Source: a virus
Virus record (IMG/VR): IMGVR_UViG_3300037070_001458
Location: 1 to 31,998 of that record
Direction: 5' to 3' (one strand)
DNA: 31,998 bases
In this document: in pieces, positions 23,517 to 29,973 of the stretch
Layout: the number at the start of each line of letters is the position of its first letter
Position numbering within the stretch: position 1 is the stretch's first letter
Program-made: the position numbers and the translations under genes
The notes under the pieces: generated by a model
Database searches by the model: none
What the model was told of the DNA's origin: nothing
Seen by the model: the letters and a program-made list of their open reading frames with translations, nothing else

Positions 23517-25097
23517 CTACCGATAGAACGGTGAATCGATTGACTCCACGATCGGCACCGTCTCCAACATCGAGCAGGCGCAGGCCAGTGCCGCAGAATC
23601 AACGTAGTCGTCGTGGGCCTCACGCTCTTCGGGGGCCTGGATGAGCAGATACTGCCCACGCATGACTTTTTCGGCGTCGACCATCTGCTGGCGGAACCGG
23701 CGCCATACACGGGTACGGCGGGCCTTGGAGTGGCCGGGGTAGACGAGCATCTGGCGCTGGATGAGCTGAATCAGGTGCTTCCAGCGTTCGCTCTGGTTCT
23801 TGGAGTCGCTGGAGAACGGGATCACCTCACAGCGGGACCCCATCAGGCGCTGCATCCGGTCGGCCACCGCACTGCCCATGCCCTGAGCGTCGACTCCGCA
23901 GAAGGCGATGTCGTAGGGGTCGAGGAAGTCCATCATCTGGAAGTACTGCTCCTCCCAGGCTGTGTTACCGATCTCCTGCCAGTTCAGGATTCGGTGTTCT
24001 CGGTATCCGGCGGCGTCGGGGAAGTCCCAGTCGACCCACATGACGGTGACGACGGTGGAGTCTTTGACTCGGGCTGGGTCGATACCAACCACACAGGGCG
24101 TGCGGTGCCATCCTCGGACCAACTGCATTGATGGGTCTGCCAGGTAGTCAAGCTCGTCCTCCGTGACGAGCATGCCTCGTTCCAGCATCCACTTCAAGGC
24201 GTATGACATCTGGAACTCTTCGGAGTCCTCGCCCAGGCGGATCTTCTCCTTGGCGATGAACTTGGCGTAGTTCGCGTTGTACCTCGATACCACCTTGTAG
24301 TCGTACTCAAAGTGGTTCTGACGGGCACGCCGGTTGCTCTGGCGCCGCTTGTTGACGTTGATCGCCTTGTAGAAGTCGCCCTTGTGATACCCAGGGGTGC
24401 CGATCTTGGCGATGGTGCCCGCATAGGCGGCGAGCATCGGGTGGATGCTCTTGCGGATCACCGTGTCGTCGGCGTCCTGACACTCATCGATGACGATGAT
24501 GTGATAGCTGGAGCCTTCGATCTTGGCCCTCGGGTTGGCCGTCTGACGACGGCAGAAGGAGCCACTACGGAGGCGCACGATCTTGGACTTGCCCTCCACC
24601 CGGTCATCGATCTCGGGGTCGAACATGATCTCTTCGGCGGCGTCGCTGGTGAGGCGACTGACGATGCGGCTGAACACGATGTCGCTCTGCTCGTCAGTGG
24701 GGGCGAAGATGCCGATCATCAGGCCCCGCTTGAACCGCTCCATGATGGGGAAGGTCTTGGCCAGCTTGGGGAACAGCACCATGCACCCGGCCAGGGTGGT
24801 GGCCAAGGACTCGGACTTGCCCGCCTGGCGGGCCATCAACGCCGTGATCTCCTCGGCGTCAGCCAGGATCATCGACTCGATGACCCGGTATGCCACGGCC
24901 CGCTGGTAGGGGTACATCGGGAAGCCCGACAGCTCTTCGCAGAACAGCACGATCCGGCTGATCAGGTCATCGAGGAACCCCTGCATCGTGGGGTCGAGAT
25001 CCTGGATCTCGTCTTCCACTACCTCGTCGGGAGAAGGGTGCTCCTCTTCCAGGAGGTCTTCGGGGTCAGGCCCGTAGCCCAGATCCGTGATCGACAT
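23517..25097 (-). CDS. terL: Terminase large subunit
   Basis: This is the 526-residue ATP-driven packaging motor. Walker A is ARQAGKS (89-95) and Walker B IIVIDECQ (200-207), with the catalytic Glu next to Asp. A KIGTPG coupling motif (231-236) follows. The nuclease domain shows VVGIDPARVKDST with Asp340, a second acidic site GVDAQG with Asp403, and HDDYVDSAALA with Asp496/497 and Asp500. The length is normal for the family. The first 40 residues are acidic and variable. ATG 25097 lacks a good ribosome site but follows TGGTATGAC by eight bases, so a near-leaderless transcript is possible. No small-subunit gene was recognised in the window. Confidence 0.96.
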   Translation of the reverse strand: MSITDLGYGPDPEDLLEEEHPSPDEVVEDEIQDLDPTMQGFLDDLISRIVLFCEELSGFPMYPYQRAVAYRVIESMILADAEEITALMARQAGKSESLATTLAGCMVLFPKLAKTFPIMERFKRGLMIGIFAPTDEQSDIVFSRIVSRLTSDAAEEIMFDPEIDDRVEGKSKIVRLRSGSFCRRQTANPRAKIEGSSYHIIVIDECQDADDTVIRKSIHPMLAAYAGTIAKIGTPGYHKGDFYKAINVNKRRQSNRRARQNHFEYDYKVVSRYNANYAKFIAKEKIRLGEDSEEFQMSYALKWMLERGMLVTEDELDYLADPSMQLVRGWHRTPCVVGIDPARVKDSTVVTVMWVDWDFPDAAGYREHRILNWQEIGNTAWEEQYFQMMDFLDPYDIAFCGVDAQGMGSAVADRMQRLMGSRCEVIPFSSDSKNQSERWKHLIQLIQRQMLVYPGHSKARRTRVWRRFRQQMVDAEKVMRGQYLLIQAPEEREAHDDYVDSAALACACSMLETVPIVESIDSPFYR

Positions 25098-25103
25098 GCA
25101 CCA

Positions 25104-25115
25104 CAGTCATACCAC
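25104..25115 (-). promoter_or_regulatory. Possible promoter core before terminase gene
   Basis: Minus-strand GTGGTATGACTG carries an extended -10-like TGG-TATGAC, 6 bases upstream of ATG 25097 counted from the end of the 12-mer. It differs at one base from the element before the scaffold gene at 18345-18356. It overlaps the stop codon of the preceding small gene. Confidence 0.5.
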
Positions 25116-25366
25116 TACGGCGCTTCCTTGCTCCGGTAGTTGGCCCAGTAGGCCGTGCTGATGTTCGTGCAGGCGGTGCCCTTGCACCCCTTCTGACGGC
25201 GGTAGAGGGAGGCGTCCTCGCAGGACGCCGAGTCACGATCGGGGTCGATGCCGCAGACCCCGGCCTCGGAGACGACGATGGGGAGGCTCTTGCGACCGGG
25301 TCGCTTGGCCTCGACGGTGCTCATGCGCTGCTCCAGGGCAGCGACACGCTCTTCCAGGCTGGGCAT
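25115..25366 (-). CDS. Small protein with N-terminal coiled coil and Cys4 cluster
   Basis: The 83-residue product starts at ATG 25366, five bases after GGAG; the GTG six bases earlier would overlap the ribosome site. Residues 1-20 form a short coiled coil (LEERVAALEQRMSTVEA). Then GVCGIDPDRDSASCEDASLY and RRQKGCKGTAC place four cysteines in a probable zinc- or iron-sulfur-binding module (C-x10-C, C-x4-C), followed by an aromatic-basic end. I recall this Cys pattern from uncharacterised actinophage proteins. It sits directly upstream of the terminase. A regulatory or packaging-accessory role is an inference. Confidence 0.75.
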   Translation of the reverse strand: MPSLEERVAALEQRMSTVEAKRPGRKSLPIVVSEAGVCGIDPDRDSASCEDASLYRRQKGCKGTACTNISTAYWANYRSKEAP

Positions 25367-25368
25367 GG

Positions 25369-25623
25369 TCACTCCGGGAGGGCGCCGAGGGGCGGGGTCA
25401 CCTTGAGTTGCCAGGGGACGAGGTCGTAACCGACTCCCGGCAATCGCCCGGATTCATCGACCTCGTCACTGTCCCAGGTCACGTTGTTGCGCTGCCGATA
25501 GGACTCGCGGAGGCCGTCGAGGAGGCTCAGGGCATCGACGGTGTTCGCCGCCGTGTGGCTGCGGACCCGTTCGGTGTCCCTGTACACCTCGATCGTGTAG
25601 TGATCGGTGGTTATATCAGTCAT
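25369..25623 (-). CDS. Small hypothetical protein with leaderless-type start
   Basis: The 84-residue product has a beta-alpha pattern: an HYTIEVYRDTERV strand, TVDALSLLDGLRESYRQRN helix, then an acidic linker and GYDLVPWQLKV near the end. No family is recognised. ATG 25623 has no ribosome site but is preceded by TGG-TATCCT and exactly six bases, so leaderless translation is likely. A TTG six bases earlier is less likely. Its stop overlaps the ribosome site of the Cys-cluster gene, so it probably heads the transcript leading to the terminase. Confidence 0.75.
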   Translation of the reverse strand: MTDITTDHYTIEVYRDTERVRSHTAANTVDALSLLDGLRESYRQRNNVTWDSDEVDESGRLPGVGYDLVPWQLKVTPPLGALPE

Positions 25624-25625
25624 GA

Positions 25626-25648
25626 GCAAAGGATACCATTTCCTTTGC
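25626..25648 (-). promoter_or_regulatory. CAAAGG-N3-TGGTATC element and eight-base inverted repeat
   Basis: Perfect arms GCAAAGGA and TCCTTTGC flank seven bases. On the minus strand the element includes extended -10 TGG-TATCCT at the correct distance for a leaderless ATG 25623. Related copies lie at 26622-26640 and 29899-29922. It could be a promoter with an overlapping operator, and it also follows the stop of the upstream gene. Confidence 0.6.
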
Positions 25649-25899
25649 TAATCCGCAACGCGAGCGTGCTTCCTCCGCAGGGCCTGGCACGACTGGAGGG
25701 TGGTGAGGGCCTCAGTCTCCAGCAGGGCCAAAATCTGTGCCCTGTTGTCCCGTTCCGACCGGTACCGGTCGGCCAGGTGGGTCGAGTTGGCCAGCGCCGT
25801 CTCCATCGCCAGGTAGAGATCCTCGCTCGTCAGCCGGTCCAGCCTCGTCGGCTCCAGAGGGGGAGGGGGCAGTTTGCGCCCCACCAGTCTGAACACCAT
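25648..25899 (-). CDS. Small helical hypothetical protein
   Basis: The 83-residue product begins MVFRLVGRKLPPPPLEP, then has a long helical section (LTSEDLYLAMETALANSTHLADRYRSERDNRAQILALLE, split here by loops) and a basic end. It looks natural in composition. ATG 25899 follows GGAGG with seven bases, an excellent site. The first 188 bases overlap, in another frame, the 3' part of the gene at 25712-26161. Function unknown. The helical, charged character suggests a small binding protein. Confidence 0.75.
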   Translation of the reverse strand: MVFRLVGRKLPPPPLEPTRLDRLTSEDLYLAMETALANSTHLADRYRSERDNRAQILALLETEALTTLQSCQALRRKHARVAD

Positions 25900-26161
25900 G
25901 AGGACGCCTCCATTCGCTGATCTCGTCCACCTGGGCGATGTCACGACGGTACGGGTCCTCGCCCCGGTTGCAGAGGCCCAGGTGGAGGGCTTGACGACCA
26001 AGCCGAAGCCGCATCCCCCACCTGGACCGTCTGAATGGTGGCATATCTTCGACCAGCCAGGCATACGAGATGTACTTGCGGTCCTCAGATAGGACCTCGT
26101 GGTCCATACCCCAGTACACCTCGATACCCAGGTATGGCCCGACCGAATGTACAACGATCAA
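25712..26161 (-). CDS. Hypothetical protein with long out-of-frame overlap; C-terminal part uncertain
   Basis: The 149-residue frame starts at TTG 26161 (TTGA overlap with the KTSC gene); ATG 26107 is a shorter alternative. The first 90 residues look real: HSVGPYLGIEVYWGMDHEVL, YISYAWLVEDMPPFRRSRWG, LHLGLCNRGEDPYRRDIAQV. The remaining 60 residues are Gly/Pro/Asp-rich and overlap the start of the next gene in another frame. They may be translated, or the natural gene may end near 25900 with a frameshift. No stop lies between. No family recognised. Confidence 0.55.
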   Translation of the reverse strand: MIVVHSVGPYLGIEVYWGMDHEVLSEDRKYISYAWLVEDMPPFRRSRWGMRLRLGRQALHLGLCNRGEDPYRRDIAQVDEISEWRRPHGVQTGGAQTAPSPSGADEAGPADERGSLPGDGDGAGQLDPPGRPVPVGTGQQGTDFGPAGD

Positions 26162-26607
26162 GCCCGCGTCCGGCTCGTCAGGCCCCGGCTGATGTTGCTC
26201 GGGGCGTCCACCTCGTCCACCGTCATCACCCGGTAGTCGTAGTCGTTGAGGTCGGTGTTGATGCGTCGGCCCTTGGACACGACTCTGGCGAAGTTCCGGT
26301 ACGTCTCGTAGGGGACTTCCAGGTAGATGTAGCCCCGGTTCTTGTTGTTGCGCCACTGGACCTGGAGGGCCTTGTTGAGATGGTCGTAGCGGTACCGGCT
26401 GACCCGCGTGCTCTGGGGCGTCTCGGCCCACGGTGAGAGGTCGTGCTGGTCGATGTTGTACGCCTCGTCGTGGACGTACGTACCGGCGTGGACCTTCTTC
26501 TTGACCGAGCCGCCCTTGTTGTTCTCAGCGGCGGCGATCGCTTCGGAGATGTTCTGGCGGGAGCGGGCCAAGCCCTTCGCTCCCAAACCGGCTTTACGCT
26601 CTGCCAT
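26158..26607 (-). CDS. KTSC-domain protein
   Basis: This 149-residue protein has a basic N-terminal 60 residues. Residues about 66-122 match the KTSC domain: STRVSRYRYDHLNKALQVQW, GYIYLEVPYETYRNF, and VVSKGRRINTDL, the usual beta-sheet pattern ending in Ser-x-Gly. The domain is small and widespread beside phage and mobile-element genes. Its role is not established (single-strand nucleic-acid or protein binding has been suggested). ATG 26607 is preceded by TAGACT and exactly six bases, a leaderless-type start. The downstream gene overlaps its stop as TTGA. Divergent gene on the other side is at 26641. Confidence 0.8.
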   Translation of the reverse strand: MAERKAGLGAKGLARSRQNISEAIAAAENNKGGSVKKKVHAGTYVHDEAYNIDQHDLSPWAETPQSTRVSRYRYDHLNKALQVQWRNNKNRGYIYLEVPYETYRNFARVVSKGRRINTDLNDYDYRVMTVDEVDAPSNISRGLTSRTRA

Positions 26608-26613
26608 AGCTCC

Positions 26614-26619
26614 AGTCTA
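26614..26619 (-). promoter_or_regulatory. Leaderless-type -10 box (TAGACT) before KTSC gene
   Basis: Minus-strand TAGACT stands exactly six bases before ATG 26607. The GGAGCT between them is too close to the codon to act as a normal ribosome site, which favours transcription starting at the ATG. Confidence 0.5.
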
Positions 26620-26621
26620 CT

Positions 26622-26640
26622 ACAAAGGAACTGGTATCAT
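26622..26640 (+). promoter_or_regulatory. CAAAGG-N3-TGGTATC element with TATCAT box before plus-strand gene
   Basis: The plus strand reads ACAAAGGAACTGGTATCAT, an extended -10 TGG-TATCAT directly abutting ATG 26641, with GTG 26647 exactly six bases away. The CAAAGG half matches the copies at 25626 and 29899. It lies in the 33-base gap between divergent genes. Confidence 0.6.
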
Positions 26641-26919
26641 ATGAATGTGATCTGCAAAGGCGTCGGCATCGGCCTCACCATCAAGCCCGAGAACTACAAG
26701 GCGGGCGTGATCCTCTCCCTCCATGAGGAAGAGGGGGACGACGACGCGGCGAGCTTCATCGTGCTGCCTGCTGACAAGGCCCGTGACATCGCCACCACGA
26801 TGATGGCTCGGGCCATCGAGGCCCAGGCGATGGAGGACGAGCTGGAGGCCGTGCCCCTCGATGACCGGGATGCGGCGATGGACAAGATCATCACCCGCAT
26901 CCACGGTCACCTGAACTAG
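26641..26919 (+). CDS. Small acidic hypothetical protein
   Basis: The 92-residue product is acidic, with strand-like GVGIGLTIKPENYKAGVILSL (broken here), a Glu/Asp-rich turn near residues 29-35, then helices (LPADKARDIATTMMARA, a Glu-rich middle, and AAMDKIITRIHGHLN). No family is recognised. Start choice is open: ATG 26641 has AAAGGA 11 bases upstream, while GTG 26647 fits a leaderless TATCAT-N6 start. It ends 89 bases before the opposing Cys-rich gene, with no clear terminator in that gap. Confidence 0.75.
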   Translation: MNVICKGVGIGLTIKPENYKAGVILSLHEEEGDDDAASFIVLPADKARDIATTMMARAIEAQAMEDELEAVPLDDRDAAMDKIITRIHGHLN

Positions 26920-27008
26920 CCCGCCTGTCGCCCCGTAGACGAGGGAGGAAGAGGCACAAGGGAAAGAACTCCCTGAGGAGAAGACCAAGGCCAGCGGGCA
27001 TCTCTTCC

Positions 27009-27296
27009 TTACGACGAACACTCCTCTTCATGAGCATCGAGATCATCGGCGTCAGCACAGGCCCTGCCGCACCAGATGCAGAGCAGGGCCTCTTTGGCCG
27101 CTTTCTCCAACGCCGCCATCTCGTCGGTGATCTCGGTGATCTGGGCTTTGGTGGTGAGGGTGCCGGTCCACTGCGGGATGACGGTGGCAGTGGTGTTGTA
27201 GGTGATCTGCTGACCCTGGGTGGTACGGGTCAACCCGCAACGGGCGCACTCCATCGCTGACGAGGAGAATGCCGGGACCCACTTGTGGCCCAGCAT
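27009..27296 (-). CDS. Small protein with two Cys clusters, probable zinc binding
   Basis: The 95-residue product starts at ATG 27296, after GGAGG 11 bases upstream and eight bases past the preceding stop. Residues 17-20 (CARC) and the C-terminal CIWCGRACADADDLDAHEEEC segment (73-93) give a C2H2/treble-clef-like set of ligands. Between them lie a Thr/Gln-rich strand region and an acidic helix (ITEITDEMAALEKAAKEA). It is probably a small DNA-binding or protein-binding regulator. No specific family is recognised. It is the last gene of the minus-strand cluster, facing the acidic plus gene tail to tail. Confidence 0.75.
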   Translation of the reverse strand: MLGHKWVPAFSSSAMECARCGLTRTTQGQQITYNTTATVIPQWTGTLTTKAQITEITDEMAALEKAAKEALLCIWCGRACADADDLDAHEEECSS

Positions 27297-27304
27297 CGAG
27301 CAAC

Positions 27305-27718
27305 TCACCTCCGGGCCTGTTTGAACCCACTTCGGAACGCCGAGGCTGCGGAGGCCGTCTTCGGCGCTCGGACCGTGGAGGCCCTGCTGGTAGTGGTTCC
27401 CTTGCTGGGGGCCGGAGTCTTGGAAGAGCTGGCGCTGGTGGGAGAGGCGGCTTTCTTTGCGGAGGATCGCTTCCGTGGCGCGGCGGATCTCTTCAAAGCT
27501 ACGGCTGCGGTGAGGGTCACTACCTGGTGTTTCAGCCACTGGTTCTCCTCCTGCAACTGGTTGACGACTTGAAGATGGTTGACGAAGTACGGGTCGTTCA
27601 TCAGGGTCGCGATGGCCCTGCATGTGGCTTCGAAGACGGCCTTGGCGTGTTCTTGGGGGACCACGCTAGTGACATACTCGGCTATCCGAGCGGCGAGTAT
27701 GTCACCAGGTGTGGGCAT
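27305..27718 (-). CDS. Helical protein with basic Ala/Ser/Lys-rich tail
   Basis: In this 137-residue protein the N-terminal 70 residues are helical (GDILAARIAEYVTSVVPQEHA, broken here, then a Gln/Glu coiled coil HLQVVNQLQEENQWLKH). The C-terminal 60 residues are low-complexity Ser/Ala/Lys/Pro, like histone-type tails (KRSSAKKAASPTSASSSK). This suggests a nucleoid- or nucleic-acid-associated protein. Start ATG 27718 lies in a TGATG overlap with the gene upstream. Charge pattern only, no family match. Confidence 0.72.
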   Translation of the reverse strand: MPTPGDILAARIAEYVTSVVPQEHAKAVFEATCRAIATLMNDPYFVNHLQVVNQLQEENQWLKHQVVTLTAAVALKRSAAPRKRSSAKKAASPTSASSSKTPAPSKGTTTSRASTVRAPKTASAASAFRSGFKQARR

Positions 27719-27855
27719 CAGCCCTCCAGCACGACCCAGCCGTCGTCAGCCACCTCGACGGTGAACTCCTGGGCTTCGGCCAGACCGATCGCCAGACTGA
27801 CGCTGGCGTCAGCAGGCAGGTCACCCAGGGCTGTGATCAGTTCCTCAACGGTCAT
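27718..27855 (-). CDS. 45-residue acidic hypothetical protein
   Basis: The short product reads TVEELITALGDLPADASVSLAI and ends EVADDGWVVLEG, a compact alpha-beta pattern like small proteins with a DUF-type Asp-x-x-Val-x-Leu fold. ATG 27855 follows GAGGT seven to eight bases upstream and overlaps the upstream gene by 11 bases. It ends in a TGATG overlap with the next gene. Function unknown. The composition is clearly coding. Confidence 0.72.
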   Translation of the reverse strand: MTVEELITALGDLPADASVSLAIGLAEAQEFTVEVADDGWVVLEG

Positions 27856-28060
27856 CGGGAACCTCTTCGGGGAGTTGTCCGGGGAGGGCGACCATCTCTC
27901 GGGGGAACCATCCTGCACCGGACCCACCGTAGACCAGGGGATCATCGAAGACCACCTTGTACGACCTCTCCCTGGTGCGGACGAACTTGGTGATCCGACC
28001 GGGGAGGATGGTCTGTCCGAAGTGGACATCCACCCTCATGTCGGGTTCTAACTGGATCAT
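27845..28060 (-). CDS. Small SH3/KOW-like hypothetical protein
   Basis: The 71-residue product is beta-rich (MRVDVHFGQTILPGRITKFV, SYKVVFDDPLVYGG, WFPREMVALP), resembling small SH3-like barrels that bind nucleic acid or protein. ATG 28060 has a GGGGGG ribosome site and overlaps the preceding stop as ATGA. Its acidic end overlaps the next gene. Role unknown. The fold suggestion is from the strand pattern only. Confidence 0.72.
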   Translation of the reverse strand: MIQLEPDMRVDVHFGQTILPGRITKFVRTRERSYKVVFDDPLVYGGSGAGWFPREMVALPGQLPEEVPDDR

Positions 28061-28272
28061 GTTCCCCCCTTGTAGGGTCGATGGCCGACGTGTAAGCAGC
28101 GGCAGACGTGACAGGTGTACATCTCCATGGCCGGGTTCTCGGTCAGGAGTGCCTGGGCCTGCTGGATGGTCAGGGGCTTCTTCGGCAATCCCGCCTTGTT
28201 GTAGTGGGAGCGGTGCTTAAAGCCGATGGGCATGGTAGGTGGTTGGGGCATAACCCCAGCGTACAGGCCCAT
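28057..28272 (-). CDS. Small Cys/His-cluster protein
   Basis: The product is about 71 residues when started at ATG 28272; ATG 28314 (85 residues, overlapping the upstream gene), GTG 28284 or ATG 28251 are alternatives. The middle is basic (GFKHRSHYNKAGLPKKPLT) with a helix IQQAQALLTENPAME. The end YTCHVCRCLHVGHRP holds three Cys and two His within 12 residues, a likely zinc site. No family is recognised. It ends in an ATGA overlap with the SH3-like gene. Start uncertain, gene itself likely real. Confidence 0.65.
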   Translation of the reverse strand: MGLYAGVMPQPPTMPIGFKHRSHYNKAGLPKKPLTIQQAQALLTENPAMEMYTCHVCRCLHVGHRPYKGGT

Positions 28273-28288
28273 TGCTGGTAACACAACC

Positions 28289-28579
28289 TCAGTCTGGGAG
28301 CTTGTGGCCTTCATCAGCCGCGGCCCTGGCCTGGTCCTCGAAATAGTCGGCCACCTTGAGGAGGCCCTTACGGGCCTCCTCGTCGGTGGTGAGGCTGGCG
28401 GCGATGGCGATCATGCTGGCGTAGGTGGCCAGGGCGGGGGAGGCGATCTTGTCCTGGCGCCTGATCACCACAGCGTCCTTGACAACGAGATGTTGGAACC
28501 CTGAGGCGTTGCCCAGGTGCTCCAGGAACTCGTCACGGTGGAACACGATGTACTTGTCGTCACGGATCGGCTCGGTCAT
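28289..28579 (-). CDS. Small alpha-helical hypothetical protein
   Basis: The 96-residue product starts at ATG 28579 in an ATGA overlap, with GAGAGGA upstream. Its N-terminal half is alpha-beta (KYIVFHRDEFLEHLG, HLVVKDAVVIRRQD). Its C-terminal half is helical, with SMIAIAASLTTDEEARKGLL and an acidic YFEDQARAAADEG end. No membrane span is certain. Function unknown; it is part of the tightly packed small-gene cluster. Confidence 0.75.
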   Translation of the reverse strand: MTEPIRDDKYIVFHRDEFLEHLGNASGFQHLVVKDAVVIRRQDKIASPALATYASMIAIAASLTTDEEARKGLLKVADYFEDQARAAADEGHKLPD

Positions 28580-28767
28580 GATCGGGGGTCCTCTCGTTCG
28601 AAGTCGGCAGGCATGGGACGGGGCTGCCACATTGCCACGTAGTCCTTGGCCCGGTCGACGTATCGACGGATGGCCCGGATCTGTTCCAGGCTGGCAGCCT
28701 GGATGTCATCGATAGGGGCGTTGATGTCCACCAGTTGGGTGACGGGCAATTGGGGCATGAGCTTCAC
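28576..28767 (-). CDS. Small hypothetical protein
   Basis: The 63-residue product contains IDDIQAASLEQIRAIRRYVD, a clear helix, and a Trp-Gln-Pro-Arg-Pro-rich end. Start GTG 28767 has GGGGAG ten bases upstream. ATG 28758 is a shorter choice and has TACTGT seven bases before it, close to leaderless geometry. It follows the 368-residue gene by six bases and ends in an ATGA overlap. Function unknown. Confidence 0.7.
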   Translation of the reverse strand: MKLMPQLPVTQLVDINAPIDDIQAASLEQIRAIRRYVDRAKDYVAMWQPRPMPADFEREDPRS

Positions 28768-28773
28768 AGTATC

Positions 28774-29880
28774 TCAGCTCCCCTGCGTCTCGTTGATCAG
28801 ATCACGCAGGGCCTGGACGTAGCCCTCGGCCTTGGAGGCCCGCTCGTTGGCCGCATCCAGCGCGTCCTGCATGGTGTCACGGACGTGGTCACGCTCATCG
28901 ATGTAGCCGTCGACCTGGCGCTGGAGGATGTCGACCTGCTCACGCAGCACCTTGCCACGGCCACGGTCGACCAGGGCGGCGATCTTGTCGAGGATCTCCT
29001 CGGTGGACAGAGGCTCGGCCGGTACCGGGGTATCGGAGGGCAGGGCCTCGATGCGGTGGTCGATGATCCACTGGGCCAGCCAGTCCGGGTCCAGGGCGAT
29101 TCCCTCCGAGAAGGCGGCACCGAAGGCACCGTCGATCTCACGGGCCAGGTTGCGGATGCGGGTGGCACGCCGGGGGTTGGTCACCCACGTCGGGTCGATG
29201 CCGTCCACCTCGGCCTGGGGCTGGATGCCCTCACCGTGACGGTGGGCGGGGCCGTAGTGAGCGGCCACCGAACGGGGAGAGTCGTCGGTGAAGTCGCACC
29301 CCTCCCAGCGGCAGGCGTAGTCGGTGGTGTCGTTGGACCAGACACGCTCCATCACGGCCTCGGAGGGGTACGTCTCGCCCTTGGCGTTACGGTGGGCGCT
29401 CCACGGCTCCTCCTTGGTGACGCGGACCTTGCGGCGCGTCGGCGCCGCTGCCACTGGAACCGACTCCGGCTCATGGTTCCCGCCACTGATGGGAGCCGGA
29501 GTCGATTCCACTGGGAGCGCCGAAGCTACAGCCTCCCGAAGTACCCGAGCACGGTCCGGATCAACCTTGAAGTTGGGGTGGGCGATGATCTGCTCGACGG
29601 CGCTGTGGAGGTCGGACTTGGGGTCGCGGTGGCGTACCAGGGTGTTGACCCGGCTGCGGAACACCTTGGCGTTGAGGGCCGTGTTGGTGGGGATGTCCAC
29701 CTTGATCCCGTCGTGGGAGATGAAGTGGAACGCCTTGGCCCGCTGCCAGTGCCAGCCCAGCCCTACGGCCACGCCGATCAGGATCTTGGCGTCGAGATAG
29801 CGCATGCTGCGGATCTCGGCCATGACCTCCTCGCCAACGAGGTTCTCGTCAAACAGGATCTCATTGAGGTCGTCGTTCAT
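28774..29880 (-). CDS. Multi-domain protein with C2H2-type zinc finger and coiled coil, possible regulator
   Basis: The protein is 368 residues. Residues about 35-85 (LIGVAVGLGWHWQRAKAFHFISHDGIKVDIP, broken by a turn) resemble a small alpha-beta domain of HicA/double-strand-RNA-binding type, but the match is weak. Residues 130-185 are a Pro/Ala linker and basic strand. Residues 190-213 form C-x4-C-x12-H-x4-H, a C2H2-like zinc finger (Cys190, Cys195, His208, His213). Residues 290-360 form a long coiled coil. It heads the minus-strand cluster, with promoter motifs just upstream and TAGTAT-N6-ATG. DNA binding and regulation are inferred from the zinc finger and position. Confidence 0.8.
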   Translation of the reverse strand: MNDDLNEILFDENLVGEEVMAEIRSMRYLDAKILIGVAVGLGWHWQRAKAFHFISHDGIKVDIPTNTALNAKVFRSRVNTLVRHRDPKSDLHSAVEQIIAHPNFKVDPDRARVLREAVASALPVESTPAPISGGNHEPESVPVAAAPTRRKVRVTKEEPWSAHRNAKGETYPSEAVMERVWSNDTTDYACRWEGCDFTDDSPRSVAAHYGPAHRHGEGIQPQAEVDGIDPTWVTNPRRATRIRNLAREIDGAFGAAFSEGIALDPDWLAQWIIDHRIEALPSDTPVPAEPLSTEEILDKIAALVDRGRGKVLREQVDILQRQVDGYIDERDHVRDTMQDALDAANERASKAEGYVQALRDLINETQGS

Positions 29881-29886
29881 GTTGAC

Positions 29887-29922
29887 ATACTACCACACTG
29901 CAAGAGATACCACACCCTTTGC
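29887..29922 (-). promoter_or_regulatory. Two promoter-like boxes upstream of the zinc-finger gene
   Basis: Minus strand holds CAAAGG-GTG-TGGTATCTC (within 29899-29922) and then GTGTGG-TAGTAT (29887-29892 is the TAGTAT box) exactly six bases before ATG 29880. The two GTGTGGTA repeats are 21 bases apart. The upstream copy matches elements at 25626 and 26622. On the plus strand a separate TGCTAGGGT (29933-29941) may serve the divergent secreted protein gene. Confidence 0.55.
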
Positions 29923-29973
29923 AGGTGATTTCTGCTAGGGTTCCGACTTTCACAACACAGGTAGGAGGCGGAG

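Noticed and set aside
26920-27008. Possible bidirectional terminator between convergent genes
   Set aside because: Only weak five- to seven-base repeats (GGGA/TCCC; GCCCGC/GCGGGC 70 bases apart) and no U-run were found, so I could not support a terminator.
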